Shown here: piece by piece, positions 19,047-27,000 of the stretch
Position numbering within the stretch: position 1 is the first letter of the stretch
Layout of the letters: each line of letters begins with the position of its first letter
Origin: Xiheimicrobium sp052034585
GTDB taxonomy: Bacteria > Myxococcota > Myxococcia > Myxococcales > Myxococcaceae
Assembly: GCA_052034585.1 (NCBI GenBank)
Contig: JBPOIJ010000038.1
Span: forward strand, 62,001-126,000
Direction of reading: 5' to 3'
DNA: 64,000 nucleotides
Position numbers and translations under genes: made by a program
Notes under the pieces: model-generated
The model's database searches: none
The model's input: only the letters and a program-made list of their open reading frames with translations
What the model was told of the DNA's origin: nothing

Positions 19047-19052
19047 TGTCAA
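19047..19052 (-). promoter_or_regulatory. Candidate -35 element for the gsp operon
   Basis: Read on the minus strand this is TTGACA, a perfect -35 hexamer, 91 bases before the gspC GTG and inside what would be coding sequence if the ATG at 19070 were used. The matching -10 at 17-bp spacing (CCATCG) is poor, so the promoter call is tentative. If correct, it drives gspC to the distal lipoprotein gene independently of the upstream GspC-like gene. Confidence 0.35.
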
Positions 19053-19088
19053 GGCGAGTGGGAGGGGCATGACCAAACGACAAGCGGA

Positions 19089-19886
19089 TCAGTCGAGGCG
19101 GTAGTGGTGGGTGACGAGTTGGCCGGCCCGTTCGAGCTGGAGGTCGATCGACGGACTGGCGAGGAGGCTGCTGGCGAGGCCGAGCACGCGGTCGATGGAC
19201 TCGAGCGAGGTGCCGTTGATCGATCGAATCACGTCGCCGTTCTGGAGGCCGAGGGCGAGCAGGTCGGGGTCGGGCTTCGTGGCGAAGTAGCGGAAGCCGA
19301 TCGGGACGCCTTCGCGGAACGCAGGCACGATGCGCATGCTGCTCGAGAGCGCGTACAGGTTGGACAATCGGCCGAGCACCGCCTGTCGAGAGACTGCGTA
19401 GTCGGTGGCGCCGAGTTGGGTCACTGGCGAGGTGACGGGCCCAGCCGGTGCCGCGCCTCGAATCGAGAGCCGCTCGGTGCGATCGCCGCGGCGCAGCCAG
19501 ATCGCGTCACGCTCGATCGAGTCGACCTGCGCGTCGAGCACGACGTCGCCTTGCCACACCGTCAGCACTCGTCCGTTCGCCATCGCGAGCGCAGCGGCGC
19601 TCCGTCCTGCGACGTTCGAGCGAAGGGTGCCCAAGAGCCGCGCGGGAAAGGGAGTGAGGGCCGTCGTGGTCGAGGTCGGCCGGCTGTCAGCGAGCCCAAA
19701 CAGCGCGTGGGCTCGGCGCACCTCACGGGAGACCGGCGACGCCTCGAGTGGACGACGCTCGCTGGCGACCGGCAACTCCTCGAGCCCAGCCTCGAGCGCG
19801 ACGCTCAGCGGCATGCTCACCGCCCACGCCGCAACGCCAAGCCCTCCCAAGCTGAGCAGCGTCTGGATCGCCGTCGTCGCGCGCAT
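19089..19886 (-). CDS. GspC-like paralog (HR plus PDZ periplasmic protein)
   Basis: A 265-residue bitopic protein with one N-terminal helix (about 6-28), an HR-like block (ARLLGTLRSNVAGRSAAALA) and a C-terminal PDZ-like domain. It aligns with GspC over its C-terminal half: LSNL, RIVPAF(R/K)(E/D)GV, GF(R/K), then LQNGDVIRSINGTSLES against VQNGDVIKRINGYELNS. It sits directly upstream of gspC on the same strand. It may be a duplicated GspC with changed substrate or secretin specificity. Start is ATG 19886; no Shine-Dalgarno is obvious. Confidence 0.82.
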   Translation of the reverse strand: MRATTAIQTLLSLGGLGVAAWAVSMPLSVALEAGLEELPVASERRPLEASPVSREVRRAHALFGLADSRPTSTTTALTPFPARLLGTLRSNVAGRSAAALAMANGRVLTVWQGDVVLDAQVDSIERDAIWLRRGDRTERLSIRGAAPAGPVTSPVTQLGATDYAVSRQAVLGRLSNLYALSSSMRIVPAFREGVPIGFRYFATKPDPDLLALGLQNGDVIRSINGTSLESIDRVLGLASSLLASPSIDLQLERAGQLVTHHYRLD

Positions 19887-20052
19887 GCAGACGGGTCTCG
19901 CAAGTCGAATGCCACCGGTGCCCGCTCCACGATTCGGTGGCTTCGGTCTCCCGCTTCCCCATTCGCGTTGACAGCCTGTCGCTCGGTCGAGTCCCCTCCT
20001 GTACCGAATGGCGCGAAACCGAAGGCCGACCCATTCGTACGGAGGCTCCATC

Positions 20053-21321
20053 ATGAGCCGAATCGCAGCGCTCAGCGTGTTGTTCGCCTCGTCGGCGATG
20101 GGGCAGACCTTCTCGGTGACGGTGAGCGGCGCGAGCTACCAAGTCGACCGGTACCTCCCCTCGGGCACGCCGCCGTTTCCCATCGTCGCTCTCGGGCACG
20201 GCTTCTCGAACTCGAAGGCGAACGTTCAAGGGTTGGCGCAGGCGCTCCAGGCCGACGGGATCGTGGTGGTCGCGCCGCAGTTTCCGGCGGCGAGCGGTGA
20301 TCATGCGCGGAACGCAGCGGTGATGTTGGCCGCGGTCGACGCGACGGTGAGCGCCGGCCTGGGAGACGGTCAGCGCCTCGGGCTGGGTGGACACAGCGCT
20401 GGAGCCCTGGCGGCCTGGCTCGCGGCGGCGCAGCGGTCTTCTCGAGTGGTGGTGCTCCTCGACCCGGTCGATTCGAATGGCCTCGGCACCGCGCAGATCG
20501 CGAACGTGAGCGCGCCGGTGCTCTTCGAGTTCGCGCCATCGCAGACCTGCAACACCAACAACAACTCGCTCGGCTGGTTCACCGGGAAGAGCGGCGCCAA
20601 GGGCCGCTTCAACGTTCCGAACGCGAACCACTGCGATCCCCAGGAGCCGTCGAACGTGCTCTGTACCACCGGCTGCGGGTTCGCGACCTGGAACGCCCAG
20701 CGCTCCGCCGTCTACAAACGATTCGCGCGCGCGATGTTCGGGCAGTTCCTGCTCGGCGCTTCGACCTGTGTCGAGACCCTGGCGCTCGCCGACCAACAGG
20801 CGGGGACGATCGATCAGGTCGTCATGCAGCTCGGGTGCGGCGCGGTCGACGGCGGCACGGCGGGGGGAGCGGCTGGCGGCGGGAACACCGGAGGTGGTTC
20901 GGCGGGTGGGGCCGTCGGCGGAGGCGTTGCGGGTGGCGGTTCGGCGGGTGGGGCCGTCGGCGGAGGCGCTGCGGGTGGCGGTTCGGCGGGTGGCGGTTCG
21001 GCGGGCGGTGCTTCGGCTGGAGGGGGTTTGGCAGGCGGCGGTTCGGCGGGCGGCAGCTCTGGCGGCGGCGCGGCGCTCGTCTGCTCGGCGTCGACCTGCG
21101 CGAACGGGTGCTGCAACGGGGTGACGTGTGAGGCTGCGACGGAGCGCACCTGTGGCGTCTCTGGCGGACCGTGCGCGATCTGTGGACCCGAGCAGGTGTG
21201 CGCGCAGGGGCTGTGCGTCGCGGCGTCGAGCCCGGGCGGCTGCTCGTGCGGTGCCTCTGGAGTGGGCGTGCTGGGGCTCGTCGCCGCCTGGCTGAGTTGG
21301 CTCGCGCGTCGGCGGCGTTAG
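20053..21321 (+). CDS. Secreted alpha/beta hydrolase with MYXO-CTERM-like tail
   Basis: A 422-residue protein with a signal peptide (cleavage near SSAMGQ) and an alpha/beta-hydrolase domain to about residue 260 (ALGHGFSNSKANVQGLA; nucleophile elbow GLGGHSAGALAAWLA with Ser near 118). A Gly/Ala/Ser linker follows (about 270-340), then a Cys-rich segment. The tail has GGCSCGASGVGVLGLVAAW, then SWLARRRR: cysteine motif, helix and Arg cluster as in MYXO-CTERM sorting signals. Such proteins are exported and surface-anchored in a myxosortase- and T2SS-linked way. GGAGG precedes the ATG at good spacing. It diverges from the GspC-like gene. It may be lipase- or cutinase-like. Confidence 0.85.
   Translation: MSRIAALSVLFASSAMGQTFSVTVSGASYQVDRYLPSGTPPFPIVALGHGFSNSKANVQGLAQALQADGIVVVAPQFPAASGDHARNAAVMLAAVDATVSAGLGDGQRLGLGGHSAGALAAWLAAAQRSSRVVVLLDPVDSNGLGTAQIANVSAPVLFEFAPSQTCNTNNNSLGWFTGKSGAKGRFNVPNANHCDPQEPSNVLCTTGCGFATWNAQRSAVYKRFARAMFGQFLLGASTCVETLALADQQAGTIDQVVMQLGCGAVDGGTAGGAAGGGNTGGGSAGGAVGGGVAGGGSAGGAVGGGAAGGGSAGGGSAGGASAGGGLAGGGSAGGSSGGGAALVCSASTCANGCCNGVTCEAATERTCGVSGGPCAICGPEQVCAQGLCVAASSPGGCSCGASGVGVLGLVAAWLSWLARRRR
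20896..20979 (+). repeat. 42-bp tandem repeat, two copies, in hydrolase linker
   Basis: Copies at 20896-20937 and 20938-20979 differ at one base (GTT/GCT). They encode a Gly/Ser/Ala/Val linker between the catalytic domain and the anchor region. Imperfect shorter copies continue to about 21065. Repeat slippage could change the linker length between strains. Confidence 0.8.
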
Positions 21322-21330
21322 AGTGCGACG

Positions 21331-21666
21331 GTGCGCATCGTTCCCGTCAAGCACCTCGTCTTCGTCGCGATCGCCGAGGCGGTCGCGCTCGTGACCACCG
21401 TCTTGCGCTTCACCTTCTCGAACGGCGCGATCGATCTGGACGTCACCGCGCACCTCGCCTGGTTCATCGTCTGCGGAATGCTCGCGGCAAGCTCGGTCGC
21501 GTTCCTGGTGGTGCGGTCAATCGGCTTCGCCGAGCGGGAGCGCGCCGGTGAGGACGTCAGCGACCTCCGTCGGAGCACCCTCGGCGTCTCGCTCTCGCTC
21601 GTCGTTGGTGCGCTGCTCCTGGCGATCGTCGGGCCGGGGCCGTTCGAACGCCTGCTGGGGCGCTGA
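21331..21666 (+). CDS. Small integral membrane protein
   Basis: A 111-residue protein with three predicted helices (about 5-28, 38-62 and 86-104) and a short charged loop ERERAGEDVSDLRR between the second and third. No family is recognised. The GTG start lies nine bases after the hydrolase stop, without a Shine-Dalgarno. TAGAGT at 21319-21324 overlaps that stop codon and sits six bases before the GTG, so it could be read as a leaderless promoter, or the gene may simply be co-transcribed. It converges on the acyl-CoA dehydrogenase gene. Confidence 0.65.
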   Translation: MRIVPVKHLVFVAIAEAVALVTTVLRFTFSNGAIDLDVTAHLAWFIVCGMLAASSVAFLVVRSIGFAERERAGEDVSDLRRSTLGVSLSLVVGALLLAIVGPGPFERLLGR

Positions 21667-21672
21667 CGAACC

Positions 21673-22866
21673 TCAGACGAGGACCTCGAGGCGGCCGAGG
21701 AACCAGTCTCGCGCGACCGTGATGAGGTGCACCTCGTCCGGGCCGTCGGCGATGCGAGCGGCTCGCGCAGCGCGGTACCAGCGACCGAACGGCATGTCGT
21801 CGGAGTAGCCGAGCCCACCGTGCATCTGGATCGCGTCGTCGAGCACCTGACACAGCAGCCGCGCCACGTGCGTCTTCGCCATCGAGGAGTAGGGCTTGGC
21901 TTCCTTGTGCTTGCCTTGCTCGAGCATCCACGCGGCGTGGAGCGTCATCAGGTTGCCGGCGTGCATTCCGGAGACGCTGCGCGCGATGAACTCCTGGATG
22001 AGTTGGTGCCGCGCGAGCTCCTTTCCGAAGCTGACGCGCTCGGTGAGGTAGCGCTTGCAGAGCGAGAGCGTGCGCTCGGCGAGACCCAGCCAGCGCATGC
22101 AGTGGGTGAGGCGCGCGGGCACGAGGCGCACCTGCGCGAGCTTGAACCCGTCGCCGATCTGCCCGAGCACGGCGTCGTCTCCCACCCGCACCTTGTCGAA
22201 CGCGAGCTCGCCCTCGTGGTGGTCGAGCACGTCGGGCGCCATCACCGGAACGTCGCGCACGTGCCGAACGCCGGGGGTCTGCTTGTCGACGAGGAACATC
22301 GAGGCGCCGGTCTTCGGGTCCTCGCTCGTGCGGGCCATCACCACCAGGAACGTCGCGTTGCGCGCGCCGGTCGAGTACCACTTTCGGCCGGTGATCTCCC
22401 AGCCACCGTCGACGCGCGAGGCGGTCGTGCGCAGGTTGGTGGGGTCGGCGCCCGCACCAGGCGCTGGCTCGGTCATGCAGAACGCGCTCGTGACCTCGGC
22501 GCGAACCAGCGGGGCGAGGTAGCGATCCTGGTGAACCTCGTTCGCGGCCATCAGGAGCAGATCCATGTTCCCCTGATCGGGCGCGTCGCAGTTGAACACC
22601 TTCGCGCCCATCGGGCTGCGGCCCATCTCGCGGAAGAGCGCGCACATGCCCATGGGGCCGAGGCCGAGTCCTCCGAGCGAGGGAGGCAGGTGCGGCACCC
22701 AGAGCCCTTCGCTGCGGGCCTTCGCCTGGAGCGATCGGAGAGTGTCGCGGCGGCCTTCGCGATCTTCGGCGTACACAACGTCTTCGGCGGGGATGATGTG
22801 GGCGTCGACGAACTCACGCACCTTCGCGCGGGTCGCCGAGAGCGTTTCGTCGAGCAGAAAGTCCAT
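21673..22866 (-). CDS. Acyl-CoA dehydrogenase family protein
   Basis: A 397-residue flavoprotein with all three acyl-CoA dehydrogenase domains: an N-terminal helical domain, a middle beta domain with FCMTEPAPGAGADPTNL (FAD and substrate contact) and a C-terminal helical domain with IQMHGGLGYSDDMPFGRWYR followed by DGPDEVH. It resembles the ACAD10/ACAD11-type dehydrogenases often found next to APH-fold kinases and DUF6285 genes, as here. It probably oxidises an unusual or branched acyl-CoA. One base separates its start from the DUF6285 stop, so they form an operon. Confidence 0.93.
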   Translation of the reverse strand: MDFLLDETLSATRAKVREFVDAHIIPAEDVVYAEDREGRRDTLRSLQAKARSEGLWVPHLPPSLGGLGLGPMGMCALFREMGRSPMGAKVFNCDAPDQGNMDLLLMAANEVHQDRYLAPLVRAEVTSAFCMTEPAPGAGADPTNLRTTASRVDGGWEITGRKWYSTGARNATFLVVMARTSEDPKTGASMFLVDKQTPGVRHVRDVPVMAPDVLDHHEGELAFDKVRVGDDAVLGQIGDGFKLAQVRLVPARLTHCMRWLGLAERTLSLCKRYLTERVSFGKELARHQLIQEFIARSVSGMHAGNLMTLHAAWMLEQGKHKEAKPYSSMAKTHVARLLCQVLDDAIQMHGGLGYSDDMPFGRWYRAARAARIADGPDEVHLITVARDWFLGRLEVLV

Positions 22867-22867
22867 G

Positions 22868-23284
22868 TCACACCTCGTGGGTCAGATCGAAGCGGGGGTT
22901 GGTCACCTCGAGCGTCTCTTTCGCGGTCGCGAACAGGCTCTCGAGCGCCTCGGCGCGTTGCTCGGGCGTCAGGCTTCCGGCGCGCAGCTTGGTGCTGAGC
23001 GCGCGGTTGAGGGAAGCGAGCGCCTCGAGTCGAGTCGTGCGATCGGCCGAGTCGAGCGGCAAGGCCGAGGCCTCGTCGGGCAGGAGCCTCCGCAGGCGTG
23101 CGACCTCGCTCTCGAACCTCGCCGTCTCGGTGCGCAGCTCGTTGGCGACGACGTTCGCCAGGTTGGCGGCGATGAGCACTCGAAACTGGAGCGCCTTGTT
23201 CGCCTCGAGCTGCGCGCTCACCTCGGAGAGGAGGAACTGAGCGAGGGCGTCGAGCAGGGTGGGGTGATCAGGCCGGAGCTGCAC
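22868..23284 (-). CDS. DUF6285 family protein
   Basis: A 138-residue all-helical protein. It opens with LRPDHPTLLDALAQFLL and continues with ALQFRVLIAANLANVVANEL, the pattern seen in DUF6285 proteins that accompany APH-fold kinases and acyl-CoA dehydrogenases. No catalytic residues are evident, so it may be a small partner or stabiliser of one of the two. It lies between those genes with gaps of 12 bases or less. Family assignment is from memory of the pattern. Confidence 0.75.
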   Translation of the reverse strand: MQLRPDHPTLLDALAQFLLSEVSAQLEANKALQFRVLIAANLANVVANELRTETARFESEVARLRRLLPDEASALPLDSADRTTRLEALASLNRALSTKLRAGSLTPEQRAEALESLFATAKETLEVTNPRFDLTHEV

Positions 23285-23296
23285 GGTGAGGTCCTT

Positions 23297-24280
23297 TCAG
23301 TCGAGCCGCCCACGGCGAATGAGGCGCAAGGCTTCGAACTCCATCTCGACGTCGCGGCGGGCGATGGCGATCAGCTCGAGATCGGTCTGCTCACCGGAGA
23401 GGTAGCGCTCGCCTTGATGAACGCTCCCCAGTGCCCAGCGCAGGTTCCCCATGATCTCCCACCAGAGCAGGGTGGCTCGGTCGAGCGCTCGACCGCTCGC
23501 GGACGAGTAGGGCGCATAGAAGGCGTCACGCTTCGCGAAGCCGCCGATGGGGAGATCGAGCTGGTTGAAGCGCCAGTCGCGCACCGAGATCCACGAGAGA
23601 TCTTCGTAGGGCGAGCCCCAGTGCGCGAACTCCCAGTCGAGCACCCCCGCGAGGCCTTCGGGCGTCACCATGAAGTTGCCGGTGCGGAAGTCGCCGTGAA
23701 CGAGCACGACCTCCCGCTCGATGGGGACACGCTCTTCGAGCCAGGCCAGCGCGAGATCCACCGAGGGGGCCGGAGCCGGCATCGAGTCCATCATCGTTCG
23801 GAGGGCATCGATGGCGTCGTGCGCGGGGCTCTTCTTCGGCATCGGCAGCGGGAGCGACGTGGCGCTCGGCGTCACCGTGTGCAACCGGGCGAGGGTCGCC
23901 GCGAGCTCCGAGGGGAGGGTGGCGCGAGCGTGCTCGAGAGCGGCGTTGCGAACCACTCGCCGGCCGATCGCCTCACCGGGGATCCAGTCGAGGAAGTACG
24001 CGTCGGCGCCGTCTCGAAGGAGGTCGAGTGAGAGCCACCGCGCTGCTGGGGTCTTCACTCCGGCCTTCACCGCCGCGCCGAGCACCTCGAACTCCGCTCG
24101 TCGACGGATGCTGCCGGGCAGCGAACTCTTCGCGTCGCTGCGCAGCGCCAAGGTGAGCGGTGCGCCGTTCAGGGTGAGCTCGACCCGGAAGTTCTCCTGG
24201 CAGGCGCCGCCGTGCAGTGGCTTGACCGCGACCAGGGAGGCGGCGTGCGAGGCGAGGGCCGTGCGAATGCGCTCTTCCAT
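23297..24280 (-). CDS. APH-fold phosphotransferase family protein
   Basis: A 327-residue kinase-like protein of the aminoglycoside phosphotransferase/choline kinase fold. The catalytic loop is VLVHGDFRTGNFMV (about 198-211) and the metal-binding motif is GVLDWEFAHWGSPYEDLSW. With the adjacent acyl-CoA dehydrogenase this mirrors ACAD10/11, where a kinase domain phosphorylates 4-hydroxyacyl-CoA before dehydrogenase-linked removal. That role here is an inference, and drug resistance is unlikely. TAGAAC nine bases before the ATG may be a -10 box. Confidence 0.88.
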   Translation of the reverse strand: MEERIRTALASHAASLVAVKPLHGGACQENFRVELTLNGAPLTLALRSDAKSSLPGSIRRRAEFEVLGAAVKAGVKTPAARWLSLDLLRDGADAYFLDWIPGEAIGRRVVRNAALEHARATLPSELAATLARLHTVTPSATSLPLPMPKKSPAHDAIDALRTMMDSMPAPAPSVDLALAWLEERVPIEREVVLVHGDFRTGNFMVTPEGLAGVLDWEFAHWGSPYEDLSWISVRDWRFNQLDLPIGGFAKRDAFYAPYSSASGRALDRATLLWWEIMGNLRWALGSVHQGERYLSGEQTDLELIAIARRDVEMEFEALRLIRRGRLD

Positions 24281-24410
24281 GTGCCGCGGGTTCTACTCCC
24301 TCGCCTGAGCGAGTCGATCACCATCAACGTCGCTCGCACCCTCGCCGTCGCTCGCAGTCGAAGCGAGTCATGGCCTCGACCTGTTCCCTCGTCGGCGTCA
24401 GACTCGCTGC

Positions 24411-25175
24411 ATGAGCGTACGCATCGAGAAGAGCGGGGTGGTGACGACGGTGATCCTCCATCGGCCCCAGGCGCGCAACGCGGTCGATGGGCCCACCGGC
24501 AAGGCGCTCACCGAGGCGTTCCAAGCCTTCGAGGCGGACGACGAGGCGCGGGTCGCGGTGCTCTTCGGAGATGGAGGCACCTTCTGCGCTGGCGCCGATC
24601 TCAAGTCGATCGGGACCGAGTCACAGAACCGGGTCGAACCGTTCGGCGCGGGGCCGATGGGCCCGTCACGGCTGCTGCTCTCGAAGCCGGTCATCGCCGC
24701 CGTCTCGGGCTACGCGGTCGCGGGTGGGCTCGAGCTCGCGTGTTGGGCCGATCTCCGAGTCGCCGAGGAGGACGCGGTCTTCGGAGTCTTCTGCCGCCGC
24801 TGGGGCGTGCCGCTCATCGACGGAGGAACGATTCGATTGCCGCGCCTCATCGGTCAGTCGCGCGCGCTCGACCTGATCCTCACTGGGCGGCCGGTCGACG
24901 CGAAGGAAGCGCTCTCCATCGGGCTCGCGAATCGGGTCGTCCCCAAGGGCCAGTGCCGCGCGGCCGCCGAACAGCTCGCGAGGGAGATCGGCGCGTTTCC
25001 TCAGCGCTGCATGCGCGCAGATCGGGCGTCGGCGCTCGCGCAGTGGGAGTTCGATCTCCCCCGGGCGCTCGCGCGCGAATTCGAAGGAGGCCTCGAGGCG
25101 TTGGTGGACGAAGGCGTCGACGGCGCTGCGCGGTTCGCTCGAGGTCAGGGCCGACATGGGCGGTTTGGCGACTGA
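24411..25175 (+). CDS. Enoyl-CoA hydratase/isomerase (crotonase) family protein
   Basis: A 254-residue crotonase-fold protein. It has the oxyanion-hole blocks DGGTFCAGADLKSIG (about 58-72) and AVSGYAVAGGLELACWADLR (about 97-116), and the later LTGRPVDAKEALSIGLANRVV. The catalytic Glu pair of classical hydratases is not fully kept (GVPLIDGGTIRLPRL in that region), so it may be an isomerase or another crotonase. It is divergent from the acyl-CoA operon (130 bases between) and probably serves the same acyl-CoA metabolism. No Shine-Dalgarno; CAGACT sits six bases before the ATG. Confidence 0.9.
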   Translation: MSVRIEKSGVVTTVILHRPQARNAVDGPTGKALTEAFQAFEADDEARVAVLFGDGGTFCAGADLKSIGTESQNRVEPFGAGPMGPSRLLLSKPVIAAVSGYAVAGGLELACWADLRVAEEDAVFGVFCRRWGVPLIDGGTIRLPRLIGQSRALDLILTGRPVDAKEALSIGLANRVVPKGQCRAAAEQLAREIGAFPQRCMRADRASALAQWEFDLPRALAREFEGGLEALVDEGVDGAARFARGQGRHGRFGD

Positions 25176-25223
25176 GCCCCCGGGACGAGTGCAAAGCGCG
25201 GCGATCGCCTGTACAGCCGCTCC

Positions 25224-26120
25224 ATGAGCGCAGAACGCGTGGACAAGCAGTGGAAGACGAAGGGCCTCGGCGGTTACTCGACGGGCGCGATCCTCGGCAC
25301 CTTGAATCACTACGGCGTGCAAGTCGACGAGGGCGCCTTCAAGGCTCTCGCGGCGACGCAGTACCCGCTTCAGATCGCCGGAGAGTGGAAGCTGAGCTGG
25401 AAGGGCACCGGCCCGTTCGGTCCGTTTCCCTACGCCGCCGCCGACGAGCTGATGCGCCGGCTGTTCCCCGATCGCGTCACCCCTGCGCACCTCGCCGAGA
25501 AGATCGTCGGCCTGCTCGCGAAGGCGTCGGAGCTGCTGACGGGCAAGGCCGAGGTCTCGCTCGTGGGCCCGCTCGACGACGTGGAGAAGCTGGTCGCCAC
25601 CCTTCCGCCCGCCGGGGAGTCGCGCACGCTCTTCACCAGTGAGCTGGTGAACTTCCTCGATCGCTTCGCCAACGCCTTCGAACAGCTTCCGAGCTCGCTC
25701 CAACGCGCTGGGCACGCCGAGCTGGCGACGCGGAGCGCGAACCTCCAGGAGTCGCTCTTCCTCGATCGCAAGGGCGTGGTGACCGCGCTCCTCGAAGCGG
25801 AGGGGCCGTCGCGTGACGCTGGCATCGCGAAGCTGTCGGAGCTCGCGCGGCCGGCCGAGGGACGAACGATCTTCTCCCGCTACTGGGCCTTCGACGCGCT
25901 CGCGCAGGTGGAGGCGATCGACGCGGTGAAGGCGCACGGCCCAGGGCTGTTCGACGACGCCGCGAAGGAGAACCGGTGGCCGCTCGCCGACTCCATCGCG
26001 CACCTCTTGGCGCGGCTCCTCGAGAACTCGCCCACGCTCAAGGCCGATCCCTCGTTCGTCGAGGCCGTCGTCTCGCGCTTCGAGGAGGCGCACCGGCGGG
26101 TGGGGCACCATGGGCACTGA
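25224..26120 (+). CDS. Hypothetical protein, first of a paralogous pair
   Basis: A 298-residue helical protein of unknown family. Its N-terminal block (about 5-75) is shared with the next gene: ERVDK, then GLGGYSTGAILGTLNHYGV, an FKALA stretch, WKGTGPFGPFP and an EL..R..P segment. The rest is a run of amphipathic helices rich in Glu, Leu and Ala. No signal peptide or transmembrane helix. The ATG follows TACAGC by six bases with no Shine-Dalgarno, a possible leaderless start. Its 3' end overlaps the next gene by 11 bases. Confidence 0.78.
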   Translation: MSAERVDKQWKTKGLGGYSTGAILGTLNHYGVQVDEGAFKALAATQYPLQIAGEWKLSWKGTGPFGPFPYAAADELMRRLFPDRVTPAHLAEKIVGLLAKASELLTGKAEVSLVGPLDDVEKLVATLPPAGESRTLFTSELVNFLDRFANAFEQLPSSLQRAGHAELATRSANLQESLFLDRKGVVTALLEAEGPSRDAGIAKLSELARPAEGRTIFSRYWAFDALAQVEAIDAVKAHGPGLFDDAAKENRWPLADSIAHLLARLLENSPTLKADPSFVEAVVSRFEEAHRRVGHHGH

Positions 26121-27000
26121 GCGCGTCGACAAGGGCTGGCAGCAGCGCGGCATCGAGCAGTACTCGGTCGACGCGATCATCGGAACCCTCGCCCACTACG
26201 GCGTGACGATCGACGAGGCGGGCTTCAAGGCGCTCGCCAACGACGCGTTTCCGCTCGGCATGGCGGTGGCGTGGCACGAGCACTGGAAGGGCACCGGTCA
26301 ATTCTCGAAGTTCCCGGCGGCCGCAGCGGAAGAGCTCTGGCACCGCTGGCTTCCCGGAGTGATCGCGCCGACCGACGTCACCCTCGCGGTGATCAAGCTG
26401 ATCGGCGATCTCACCGCGCTCCTCGAGAAGAAGCCCGACGAGGGCACGCTGGAGACCCGCTTCAAGGTGGTCGAGAACTACCTGCCGAAGATCCCCAGCG
26501 ACCCCGAGCGGCGAGAGCGCTTCATCGGCGAGATGTTGAGCGCGCTCACCGACTGGGTCGAGCCGTTCGACGGCATGGCGGAGGCGCTGGCAGCCGAGAA
26601 GCACGACGCGGCGGCCGATCGGTTCGTGCTCATCGAGGAGACCTTGCTCCCGCAGCGAAAGGGCCTCTCGACGGCGATCGTGCGAGCGGAGCGCGGCGAC
26701 GAAGCTGGCGCCATCGATGACGTCTCGGCCATCGCGACCGATCCGAAGAAGGACCGTTGGAACCGACTCTCGGCGTGCGACGCCCTGTTCGACTTCGAGC
26801 GCCCGGAGCTGGCAAAGGCCGCGCTGCTGCCTCTGTTCGACGAGGCCGAGCAGTCGAAGGATCTCGAGTTCCTCTCCTCGGTCGTCGAACGGCTGGCGCA
26901 CCTGCTCGAGGTCGATCCTCGGCTGCCGGAGCGCAAGCAGCTGCGCGAACGGATCGAGCGGCTCGCCGAAGAGCTGCGGCCTCCAGACGAAGCGCCCTGA
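26110..27000 (+). CDS. Hypothetical protein, second of a paralogous pair
   Basis: A 296-residue protein aligned end to end with the preceding product: ERVDKGW, IEQYSVDAIIGTLAHYGV, GFKALAND, HWKGTGQFSKFP and the AAA.ELWHRWLP block. The C-terminal two-thirds (about 90-290) is diverged and helical. The start overlaps the upstream gene by 11 bases, so the two proteins are made together. A heteromer arising from tandem duplication is likely, but no function is known. It converges on the sigma-54 regulator gene with no gap. Confidence 0.78.
   Translation: MGTERVDKGWQQRGIEQYSVDAIIGTLAHYGVTIDEAGFKALANDAFPLGMAVAWHEHWKGTGQFSKFPAAAAEELWHRWLPGVIAPTDVTLAVIKLIGDLTALLEKKPDEGTLETRFKVVENYLPKIPSDPERRERFIGEMLSALTDWVEPFDGMAEALAAEKHDAAADRFVLIEETLLPQRKGLSTAIVRAERGDEAGAIDDVSAIATDPKKDRWNRLSACDALFDFERPELAKAALLPLFDEAEQSKDLEFLSSVVERLAHLLEVDPRLPERKQLRERIERLAEELRPPDEAP

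Noticed and set aside
19968..19973. TTGACA upstream of the MYXO-CTERM-like hydrolase as a sigma-70 promoter
   Set aside because: The only TA-containing candidate -10 (TACCGA at 20002) is 28 bases away, outside the usual 16-19 range.
23297..24280. Aminoglycoside resistance gene
   Set aside because: Only the kinase fold is shared; the neighbouring acyl-CoA dehydrogenase points to ACAD10/11-type lipid metabolism.
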